Below, in pieces: positions 7,048 through 15,000 of a stretch of DNA of 64,000 bases. The stretch lies in assembly GCA_900751885.1 (NCBI GenBank), contig CAADTH010000068.1, forward strand, positions 1 through 64,000, in the 5' to 3' direction. This DNA is from Clostridia bacterium. GTDB taxonomy: Bacteria; Bacillota; Clostridia; UBA1381. Both the position numbers and the translations under genes were made by a program. The notes beneath the pieces were generated by a model, which was not told the origin of the DNA, did not search any database, and saw nothing but the letters and a program-made list of their open reading frames with translations. Each line of letters opens with the position of its first letter. Positions within the stretch are counted from its first letter, which is position 1.

Positions 7048-7458
7048 TTATATGTACTTCTTCAGATAATCCGGCGCGTCCGCCTGGTCGATGCTTATCG
7101 TAAGCACAAACGAAATATCAAATTTCGCACCCATTTTTTCAATCCGGTCTAAAAATTCTTCAAATCCCACCAGCGTATTGTCCACAATTTTGAATATACT
7201 GTCAACAAAGATATTCGTGATATCAAAATTACCGCTTACAATTCCACTGATGAAACCAAAAAATTCACTGTACGTCTTGATATCGAACTCGGATGTGTCT
7301 GCCATACGCACACAGGATTTGATGTCGTACATATTCCTACTGGTATTCGAGCTGATGAATACGACATTGCCATTTGCAACCGCTGCCGCGTTATTGACCT
7401 TCTCAATCAAAGTCTTTGTTTTTCCCGTCCCTTTTTTTCCGATTAAAAGCTCAACCAT
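7048..7458 (-). CDS. Small P-loop NTPase of unknown role (136 aa)
   Basis: The start is placed at ATG 7458 (MVELLIGKKGTGKTKTL), 9 nt after AAAGGAGG. The ATG at 7467 is too close to that site. A Walker A motif, GKKGTGKT, sits at the N-terminus, and a Walker B-like strand (ITNIFVDSIFKIVD) around residue 85. At this length it is a minimal RecA/P-loop fold with no further domain. Proteins like this in Clostridia have often been labelled PilT-like; nothing here supports a pilus role, since no pilin genes are nearby. Function unknown. Confidence 0.75.
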   Translation of the reverse strand: MVELLIGKKGTGKTKTLIEKVNNAAAVANGNVVFISSNTSRNMYDIKSCVRMADTSEFDIKTYSEFFGFISGIVSGNFDITNIFVDSIFKIVDNTLVGFEEFLDRIEKMGAKFDISFVLTISIDQADAPDYLKKYI

Positions 7459-7613
7459 GTTCTTCATCCTCCTTTAATTGTAATAGATTATTTATTAGTT
7501 CGGCTTAGGCATGGGAGAGTCGAATTCATCTTTTTTTGCAAAAATCATGCCATTTCTGCGCAAAAGCCTCAATAATGCGTCACATGCCTATACCGGTCTG
7601 CCCAAGCAAGAAT

Positions 7614-8960
7614 TTATAGTCTTTCCTCAAGCTCCTTTTTTCTGTCCTCATATCCAGGCTTGCCCAAAAGCGCAAACATGTTCTTTTTGTATGCCTCCAC
7701 GCCTGGCTGGTCAAACGGATTCACACCCAAAAGATACCCGCTGATACCACATGCCTTTTCAAAGAAGTATACAAGCTGACCAAAATGGTATGCGTCGAGT
7801 TTTGGAATCGACACCTTCAAATTCGGCACTCCGCCGTCTGTATGTGCAAGTGCTGTCCCCTCAGCCGCTTTGGAATTGACATAGTCAATCGTTTTTCCTG
7901 CAAGGAAATTAAGTCCGTCGACGTCATCGTCTGTTCTCTTGATTTCGACGTCTTTGCGTGGGTTTTCCACAATCAGAGCTGTCTCAAAGAGAATACGCAT
8001 TCCCTCCTGGATATACTGTCCCATCGAGTGCAGATCGCTCGAAAAATCTGCCGCCGCCGGGAAAATACCCTTATTGTCTTTCCCCTCACTCTCACCGAAG
8101 AGCTGTTTCCACCACTCTCCAAAATAGTGAAGCGCCGGCTCATAGTTGACCACCATCTCGATATTTTTCCCCTTCTGATGAAGTGCGTTGCGCACTGCCG
8201 CATACTGATAACATAAATTCTCCTCAAGAGATGGATTATTGTATTCCTTGTATGCGTCCTGTGCTCCCTGCATGATGGCATCAATATCGATTCCAGCTGC
8301 CGCAATCGGCAAAAGCCCAACTGCTGTGAGAACAGAATACCTTCCGCCCACATCGTCACTGATGACAAAGGATTCATACCCTTCCTCGTCCGCAAGCTTT
8401 TTGAGCGCGCCGCGTTCCTTGTCCGTCGTCGCATAAATGCGTCCGCGTGCACCCTCTTTTCCATATTTTTTCTCTAACAACTCTTTGAAAATGCGAAATG
8501 CAATCGCAGGCTCTGTTGTCGTGCCTGATTTTGAAATAACATTGACTGAAATATCCTTGCCCTCCACTGCTTCAAGCAAATCGCTCATATATGTGGAGCT
8601 AATGTTGTTGCCTGCGAAGAAGATAGCAGGTGATTTTCTCTGCTCGCCGGAAAGACAGTTATAAAAAGAATGCCCAAGCATCTCGATTGCCGCGCGCGCA
8701 CCTAAGTACGAACCGCCGATTCCAATGACAATCAGTACATCAGAATCAGATCGGATTTTCTCTGCAGCTTTCTTGATTCGGGCAAATTCCTCTTTATCAT
8801 AATTATTTGGAAGCTCAACCCACCCCAAGAAGTCATTTCCCGCACCGGTTTTATTGTGAAGCATATCGTGTGCGTCCTTGACATAGGTCTCTAAATTATC
8901 AATTTCATGCTGTCCCAAAAAATTCAGTGCTTTGGAATAATCAAATGTAATGTGATCCAT
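7614..8960 (-). CDS. pgi: Glucose-6-phosphate isomerase
   Basis: 448 residues, the usual length for the Firmicutes branch. It interconverts glucose-6-phosphate and fructose-6-phosphate. Signatures include 'VIGIGGSYLGARAAIEML', 'ISKSGTTTEPAIAFRIF' (sugar-phosphate binding) and 'GRYSVLTAVGLLPIA'. The catalytic Glu should lie in 'YFGEWWKQLFGESEGK', with the active-site Lys near the C-terminus in 'QPGVEAYKKNMFALLGKPGY'. A GGAGG ribosome site and the promoter at 9024-9052 precede it. It appears to be transcribed alone. Confidence 0.96.
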   Translation of the reverse strand: MDHITFDYSKALNFLGQHEIDNLETYVKDAHDMLHNKTGAGNDFLGWVELPNNYDKEEFARIKKAAEKIRSDSDVLIVIGIGGSYLGARAAIEMLGHSFYNCLSGEQRKSPAIFFAGNNISSTYMSDLLEAVEGKDISVNVISKSGTTTEPAIAFRIFKELLEKKYGKEGARGRIYATTDKERGALKKLADEEGYESFVISDDVGGRYSVLTAVGLLPIAAAGIDIDAIMQGAQDAYKEYNNPSLEENLCYQYAAVRNALHQKGKNIEMVVNYEPALHYFGEWWKQLFGESEGKDNKGIFPAAADFSSDLHSMGQYIQEGMRILFETALIVENPRKDVEIKRTDDDVDGLNFLAGKTIDYVNSKAAEGTALAHTDGGVPNLKVSIPKLDAYHFGQLVYFFEKACGISGYLLGVNPFDQPGVEAYKKNMFALLGKPGYEDRKKELEERL

Positions 8961-9023
8961 CTACAACGCCTCCTACTTTCTCTTCACATAAGAGAACCCC
9001 ATGTTTCCCTTTTGCTTATCTCT

Positions 9024-9052
9024 ATTTTAATACATTTAGCCTTATAAATCAA
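9024..9052 (-). promoter_or_regulatory. Promoter of pgi
   Basis: Minus-strand TTGATT (9047-9052), 17-bp spacer, TAAAAT (9024-9029). The -35 lies only a few bases from the end of the upstream gene. Confidence 0.6.
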
Positions 9053-9055
9053 GGT

Positions 9056-9745
9056 TTATTTTCCTGTACTGGCATTTATCCGAATCAGCTTTACCACAAC
9101 CTTCTTCCCCGATACAGAAGCAGACAGCCTGATATCATAGTCTGCATTATTTTTAATTTTCAAATCCATTGTACCATAATTTACAGTTGCGTCCGTTCCG
9201 CCCTTTGCATATGCCACTTCAAGCTCGTGTTTATGGCGCTCCACAATGGTCAGCCCCAGCTTGTCCGCTGCTTGAAACAGTGTTGTACTCAGCTGACACA
9301 CACCGCCCCCCTCACCCTCCGTGTGCTCTTTTCCAACAAGCACAGGCGCAATTTTGTATCCCTTGTCAGCCGTTCTCGGTCCCACTGCGTCGTTGAAAGA
9401 GAAAACCGTTCCCTTTTTTATCACCTTTCCATTGATTGCCTTTGCGGCAGTGCGAATATTATGAACCCGCGGCGCAGTCTTATCTACCACATTTGTCGTT
9501 GCAGAGGCAACCACCGTATTTTTTGGTTTTTCTGTCTGTGTTGGAGACGGCGTCACCTCCGGGGACGGCTCAGGTGTGCTCTCTTCTAAAGCCGCCTGCG
9601 GCGCTTTTTCCCCGGTCGGGAACGGTGCCTGCGTTGCTGTCATTTTATGATAATCTGGTGTTTGTTCTGCCTGATTTCCAGTGCATCCGCAAAGAAAGAA
9701 TAGTATCACACTAAAAAGAGCAAGAATCCATCGTTTTTTTGTCAT
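9056..9745 (-). CDS. VanW-family lipoprotein
   Basis: 229 residues. An N-terminal lipoprotein signal (ILFFLCGC, lipid Cys about residue 20) is followed by a low-complexity Pro/Thr/Glu linker (about 30-75). Residues about 80-225 are a VanW domain: 'INGKVIKKGTVFSFNDAVGPRT' and 'GEGGGVCQLSTTLFQAA' are its hallmarks. VanW domains occur with glycopeptide-resistance and cell-wall genes, but the biochemical role is unsettled. There are no van genes here, so this is a surface protein of unknown function, not evidence of vancomycin resistance. It is followed by pgi in the same direction. Confidence 0.85.
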   Translation of the reverse strand: MTKKRWILALFSVILFFLCGCTGNQAEQTPDYHKMTATQAPFPTGEKAPQAALEESTPEPSPEVTPSPTQTEKPKNTVVASATTNVVDKTAPRVHNIRTAAKAINGKVIKKGTVFSFNDAVGPRTADKGYKIAPVLVGKEHTEGEGGGVCQLSTTLFQAADKLGLTIVERHKHELEVAYAKGGTDATVNYGTMDLKIKNNADYDIRLSASVSGKKVVVKLIRINASTGK

Positions 9746-9835
9746 TGTGATTCCCCCGTATTATTTTTCGAATCGTTTCTTATAATATCATTAGCTTTTC
9801 CTATTTTTCGCCGGAAAACCGTTGAAAAAAATGTA

Positions 9836-9864
9836 TTTACGAATGGTTTGTTCTCTGTTATAAT
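9836..9864 (+). promoter_or_regulatory. Promoter for the thioesterase gene
   Basis: TTTACG (9836-9841), 17-bp spacer, TATAAT (9859-9864). It leaves a leader of about 100 nt before the GTG at 9974. Confidence 0.6.
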
Positions 9865-9973
9865 GAGTCATGAGAGAACCCATTCTCAATCTTGATTATC
9901 CAAAACATGCAGATTATACTTTATGCAATTTGCATTGTTTTCTTTCAGATAACATCTTTTAAGGAGGGATATT

Positions 9974-10450
9974 GTGCGTTCCAAATCGACCGAGGATTCC
10001 AAATCCATTTTAGCAGAGCTTGTACTTCCATCGCAGGCAAACCCGGCAGGCAATGTGCACGGCGGAGAAATCATTAAGCTAATGGACAACTGTGCCGGCG
10101 TCGCCGCACAGAAGCACTGCCGCAGTAATGTCGTCACCGCCAGGGTGGATGAGCTCAAATTCCGCCTGCCTGTCCTTGTTGGCAGTCTTGTCACCTGTCA
10201 GGCACAGGTCATTTATACAGGAAGCACCTCCATGGAGGTATTCGTCACAGTGGAAGCAGAAGATTTGATGCGCGAAAATGGTCCGCAAATTGCATTGACT
10301 GCATTTTTCACCATGGTCGCACTGGACGAAGAAGGGCATCCCACACCAGTTGCGCCGATTGCCATGGAGGGAATGAGCACATACGACAAAAAATTATACG
10401 AGGAAGGAAAAAAGCGGTATCTCTCCCATAAATCCCATAAGCACTCTTAA
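9974..10450 (+). CDS. Hotdog-fold acyl-CoA thioesterase
   Basis: The start is GTG 9974, preceded by AAGGAGGG. 158 residues with a single hotdog domain: 'ANPAGNVHGGEIIKLMDNCAGVAA' holds the central helix and the Asn/His/Gly active-site loop of the YkhA/YciA group. The catalytic Asp should be the D of 'KLMDNCAG'. 'ARVDELKFRLPVLVGSLVTCQA' is the second signature. It hydrolyses acyl-CoA to free acid and CoA; the chain-length preference cannot be read from sequence. It precedes smpB by 43 bp and could be cotranscribed with it. Confidence 0.9.
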   Translation: MRSKSTEDSKSILAELVLPSQANPAGNVHGGEIIKLMDNCAGVAAQKHCRSNVVTARVDELKFRLPVLVGSLVTCQAQVIYTGSTSMEVFVTVEAEDLMRENGPQIALTAFFTMVALDEEGHPTPVAPIAMEGMSTYDKKLYEEGKKRYLSHKSHKHS

Positions 10451-10493
10451 TTTGTTACAATCATAAAACAGAGAACAACAGGAGGTATGCAGC

Positions 10494-10958
10494 ATGGCAG
10501 AGCTTGCAACAAAAACCATTGCCCAGAATAAAAAAGCGCGGCATGACTATTTTATCATAGAAACCATCGAAGCCGGTATCGAACTGTTTGGCACAGAGGT
10601 GAAATCCATTCGCCAGGGAAAGGTCAATCTCGCCGACAGCTACGCATCTGTGACGAACGGAGAGGTATTTATCAAGGGAATGCACATCAGCCCCTATGAA
10701 CAGGGTAATATTTTCAATAAAGACCCCCTGCGCGAGCGGCGGCTGCTTCTGCACAAAAAGCAGATTCGAAAGCTCACAGGTGACCTTCAGCAACAGGGAT
10801 ATTCCCTGATTCCCCTTTCTGTGTACCTCAAAGGCTCCCTTGTAAAGGTGAGCCTTGCAGTGGCAAAGGGAAAGAAGCTGTACGACAAACGCGACGACCT
10901 CGCAAAGCGCGATGCAAAGCGCAGTATGGACCGCGCAATGAAAGAAAAACTACGTTGA
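10494..10958 (+). CDS. smpB: SsrA-binding protein SmpB
   Basis: 154 residues, normal length. It binds tmRNA and places it in the A site of stalled ribosomes. 'NKKARHDYFIIETIEAGIELFGTEVKSIRQG' is the family signature, together with 'LKGSLVKVSLAVAKGKKLYDKR'. The basic C-terminal tail (AKRDAKRSMDRAMKEKLR) enters the mRNA channel. GGAGG precedes ATG 10494. Its partner RNA, ssrA, lies 70 bp downstream in the same direction. Confidence 0.97.
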   Translation: MAELATKTIAQNKKARHDYFIIETIEAGIELFGTEVKSIRQGKVNLADSYASVTNGEVFIKGMHISPYEQGNIFNKDPLRERRLLLHKKQIRKLTGDLQQQGYSLIPLSVYLKGSLVKVSLAVAKGKKLYDKRDDLAKRDAKRSMDRAMKEKLR

Positions 10959-10976
10959 TTTTACACAATCTTCCAC

Positions 10977-11005
10977 TTGCGAAGTGACATGCACTGTGAT
11001 ATAAT
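10977..11005 (+). promoter_or_regulatory. Promoter of ssrA
   Basis: TTGCGA (10977-10982), 17-bp spacer, TATAAT (11000-11005). The mature tmRNA 5' end is 24 bp downstream. Confidence 0.75.
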
Positions 11006-11028
11006 AATTGTTACAGCGTTTTATCCAT

Positions 11029-11370
11029 GGGGCTGTACCGGATTCGACGGGGATGATGAATCCTGGGTAGCGGGTAGTGCCGGATGCCACTTTAATCCGT
11101 CCGATTTTTTTAAAATAAACGCTAATAACGAATTAGTAGCTGCCTAAGGCGGCCGTCCTGCTTTTGAGTACCGTGGCTTAAGTTAGGGCGAATATCAGCG
11201 GTGAACGTGAGCTGGTTTTTGTTTCGGGACCTGCCATGAATTAGAAACTACTAAAAGCGTGAGTTTGACTGTGGACTTGCGCCGGAGGGAATGTTGACCA
11301 CAGTCTACACCCGTAGAAGCCTGGGGGGATTTGTTTTCGGACAGGAGTTCAACTCTCCTCAGCTCCACCA
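11029..11370 (+). ncRNA. ssrA: tmRNA (transfer-messenger RNA)
   Basis: 342 nt. The 5' end GGGGCTGTACCGGATTCGAC and the 3' end with T-loop GTTCAACTC, acceptor CAGCTCC, A and encoded CCA form the alanyl tRNA-like domain. The tag reading frame is at 11121-11147 and encodes ANNELVAA followed by TAA. It is one-piece (not permuted). It rescues stalled ribosomes with SmpB and marks products for proteases. A strong terminator follows. Confidence 0.95.
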
Positions 11371-11380
11371 AATTCATAAA

Positions 11381-11420
11381 AAAGAAACCATTCACGAAAG
11401 TGTGAACGGTTTCTTTTTTT
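11381..11420 (+). terminator. Terminator of ssrA
   Basis: A hairpin with arms AAAGAAACCATTCAC and GTGTGAACGGTTTCTTT, followed by a T run. It is symmetrical enough to work in both directions. Confidence 0.85.
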
Positions 11421-11477
11421 GCCGCTTCGTCTTTTCCATATCCATAAACCATCTGTTTCAATTACACTAACGCCCTA

Positions 11478-11906
11478 TCAAAATCGATCCTTATCCACCA
11501 CACCGAGCTGCTGCATGAGCGCTTTTCGCAAAACAGCAGAAAAATTTACATTGTTATGCTCTGCCAGCGCATTGAGCCAGGCTGGTATAGTCAGCGTCTT
11601 TTTGACGCATTTCGTTTTTTTCCTTGCTCGGTAATATGGCATCCATACATCAAGCTGAAATACCCTCTGCGTACTTCTCAAGCAGATCTCGGAAAGCGGT
11701 GTCGGTTTTGGAAATTCCTCCCCTTCCTCCTCCATGATACAAATTTTCTGTGCGAGGATGTACTTTGCCGCAAGTACTGCTTCCTCCTCTGTCTGTGCAA
11801 AGCTCATCGCTCCAGAAATATCTATAAAACTGACTGTGATTCCATGCTCCTCATATTCAAAAACTGCCGGATATAGATGCAGCTCTTTTTTTTGATTTTC
11901 TTCCAC
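11478..11906 (-). CDS. HicB-like protein without a HicA partner
   Basis: GTG 11906 is proposed as start because AAAGGAGG lies just upstream; an upstream in-frame ATG reading (12038) would run into the preceding terminator. The 142-residue product has a HicB fold: 'YPAVFEYEEHGITVSFID', 'GAMSFAQTEEEAVLAAKYILA'. It ends in a ribbon-helix-helix segment ('KKTLTIPAWLNALAEHNNVNFSAVLRKALM'). HicB normally silences the HicA ribonuclease. No HicA-like frame is visible on either side, so this is an orphan antitoxin or a regulator derived from one. Confidence 0.72.
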   Translation of the reverse strand: MEENQKKELHLYPAVFEYEEHGITVSFIDISGAMSFAQTEEEAVLAAKYILAQKICIMEEEGEEFPKPTPLSEICLRSTQRVFQLDVWMPYYRARKKTKCVKKTLTIPAWLNALAEHNNVNFSAVLRKALMQQLGVVDKDRF

Positions 11907-12024
11907 CAAACTCCTCCTTTGCTGTGGGGTTATACTTTTATTATATACGTATCTGCCACGTACCACAATACTTTTTTCGACAAAATGTCCAGGTAACTTC
12001 TGGCCATTCTCCAATCCTGATGCA

Positions 12025-12066
12025 TAAAAAAGCACCATATCATTCTACTTGATATGGCGCTTTTTT
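12025..12066 (-). terminator. Terminator overlapping the end of the giant gene
   Basis: A 17-bp-arm hairpin (AAAAAAGCACCATATCA and a near-perfect complement) with a T run on the minus strand. The stop codon (12040-12042) and the last codons of the metalloprotease gene lie inside it. Confidence 0.8.
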
Positions 12067-15000
12067 CGTATCTGCCTGTCGTTCGCTGAATCCACGCATT
12101 TCTTGTGGAATCACCTCTGTCTCCATTGGCAGGGATGGCTGTATATTCTCTCTGTCCTCCCACACAAAAATAGCCACTCTATGCGTTGTCTTTGTGCAGT
12201 CAAAGACTTCTTCATATGTCTTTGCTTCGCTTCCGTGGATCAATCGAAGCCCTTCCAGCATTCCATCCTCTCCATACACTGCAAAGATAATTGTTTTTCC
12301 GTCCACCTCTGCCGTTTCTCCAAATACCGCGCGCACGATCATTTTGCCAATCTCGCCTGATTGTTCCAATCCAATTTCGATTGGCTCCTCTGCCGGTGGC
12401 GGAGATGGATCCTCTGTCGGCGGTGGAGACGGGTCCTCTGTTGGCGGCGGAGATGGATCCTCCGTCGGCGGTGGAGACGGGTCTTCTGTCGGCGGCGGAG
12501 ACGGGTCCTCTGTTGGCGGCGGAGATGGATCCTCTGTTGGCGGCGGAGATGGATCCTCCGTCGGCGGTGGAGACGGATCCTCCGTCGGCGGTGGAGACGG
12601 GTCCTCCGTCGGCGGTGGAGACGGGTCCTCTGTCGGCGGCGGGGTTGAATCGCCGCCGACATCCTGATTTGGATCCTTCGAACTGAATACAATATCGCTT
12701 ACCACCGTCACTTTGTTCTCTTCTACCTGAACCGTCCCTCCCGTCATGCCATCCGAGCGCAAAATTTCGTAGCTTCCGCCCTGCGGCAGGCTGGCGAGGA
12801 ATCCATCATAGCTTTCTGCAAACACAATCTCCTCTTCATATCCCATATGGTCAACCAAATAAATGGTATCACGCTCTATCGGCTCTGAGAATCTGCCTTC
12901 CAGCAAGGACACTCTGTCCTCTCTCTGAATAATTGCCACGTCATCTGAAATTGCTTGCGCGTGTCCTGTAAGCTTCATCAAAAGGTTGGCATCTCTGCCA
13001 ATCTGCAATCCGCTTCCTGTCTCTCCTCCGATACCACACGCTTTTTCCCTAATTTCCGCTTCTATCTCTCCGCCAAAAAGCGTCGTGTTGTTTGCATATA
13101 ATCCATATGCACTCTCTCCTGCTACCTTTATGGAAAGACGGACATCCTGTGCTGTGATTTTATCAGCACAGATAGCGTCTCCTTCATTTGTGTTGAAAGA
13201 ATAACTTCCCCCATTGAGATAAACCGCTCCTGCCTTCATGATATCTCCATACATGCTTACAGCTGACAGCATACCGCTGCCACTGAAGGAAAGTGAAGAC
13301 GTCTCTTTTGCATGAATCGCTCCGCATTGATTCTCAAGCGTATTTTCTCCTTCTATTTTAATGGCAATATCACACGAATTTCCCACCTGAATCAACGCAT
13401 CATGATGTGCCCCTGCCATATGGACGCCGCTGAGAATAATCGTCGCCTTCACTCCATCTGAAACCGTAACTTGGTTTCCCCATGACCTTCCATATATCGT
13501 ATAGGTTCCATCGTAAGAAATCGTAACGTCTCCATCCGATATATCAAAGAAAAGTTCGGCAGGCTCTGCCTCATATGGAACGCCTGTAAAGCACGGAAAT
13601 TCTGTTCCATCCGGCTCTAACCTTGCAATCACACGCCCCTGTTCATTCTGAATCTCCAATACATTCCATTTTTCAAGCAGTAACCCCACCGACTCACATC
13701 CGGGCTTTAGATACAGCGCCTTCTTCTGTGTGCCTGCCACAAGAGATACAACTATTTCCTTCTCCACTGGTTTTTCCCATCTGATTTCTGCCGGATAGCA
13801 AGCATCCTGCGAAACCGTTTCGATTGCTTCCGCTTCAATCGCGCGCGACGACCGGCTGCTGTAGACCATCACATTCTCTACATTTGCACCTACTGCAAAT
13901 CCGCCCCGCGCATCAATGCCTGCCCTTTCATCACCGCCATATACATGCAGGCTTCCACTTCCAAACAGCGATACCTTTCCATATGCTGTAATCGCCGGCG
14001 AATCACCGGTTACACTGAGCATATTGTCTGTCCCTTCCGGCAAAACCAGCGCGACATCACTGTCCTTGCCAATCACAATCGCTTCTTTGGAATCCTCTGC
14101 CATATTCATCTGTACACCGCCCAACACAAGCTGTACGTCCTTCACGCCATCTGCAATGGTAATCTGATTCTCATCTGTACTTCCCTGTACCAGGTACGCG
14201 CCCGGTTGGGTAATCGTCAGAGCGGCGGAAGAGACGTCGTTTCCATTTCCAATTTGGAGTGTTGCATGAAATACCCCTGCGTAGTTTTGCTCTGCAATTG
14301 TAATGCACACATCGTAGCTTCCCGCATATTTCGGCAGAAATTCAGTCCCGTCATAGGTAACACGGTAAGCAAGTCCCTCCGGCTTTGTCTGCACGCGAAC
14401 CGGCTGAATCTCTCCCTCCGGCTGGCATAGGTTGCTCTCCGGTCCATATATCACCTCCGGAACAGCCGGTTTTAAAATATGCGCTGTCGTATCCATGCTC
14501 GCCGGCGCAGTCAGCTCATAGCGGTCTGCATATTGACTTTCTAATACAAATCTTGTTGCAGTCACCTTTTTATTTCTGCCCACATTCGCATCCTCAAACA
14601 CAAATTGTGCGGTCACCTCCGGGTTGTCCTCTGGCGCCTGCCCTTCTGTGATGACCTCACCCATTGCGGTGCATGACCCATCATAGACTTCCTTGTCCTT
14701 CGCTGTGACACCTATGACAGTCAACGGCGCTTTCTGGATGGTCATGGTTGCCGTCAGGGTGTAGTCGCACCCTGGGTACACAATACGAGCGCTCACCTCA
14801 TACTGTCCCGGCATGGTCTGTTCATTGCCTGTATAGGTAATCTCTGCTCCCTCCGGTGCGTTCTGTACAAAAATAGACTGTGGCTGTCCATTATATATCA
14901 GAGCTTCATCCTCAAAGCAAAGTCCTGCAACCCGATTGAACGCAATCTGGCTGTACGAATTCATCCGCCCGCTCTCTACCATGAACTGTCCTGCATCGCG

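Noticed and set aside
9056..9745. Vancomycin resistance suggested by the VanW domain
   Set aside because: No vanH, vanA/B or vanX homologue is present; VanW domains are widespread in surface proteins.
11930..12163. Frame upstream of the HicB-like gene that might have been HicA
   Set aside because: It is antisense or out of frame to the giant gene end and the terminator, with no HicA dsRBD-like pattern or His in the expected place.
12386..12648. Regular 24-bp repeats that might be taken for a CRISPR array
   Set aside because: The units are contiguous without spacers and lie in a reading frame.
12194..12667. Gly/Ser-rich and Arg-rich frames opposite or out of frame with the PPPTEDPS repeat
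   Set aside because: They are shadows of the 24-bp coding repeat; the metalloprotease frame is continuous and has a signal peptide, promoter and ribosome site.
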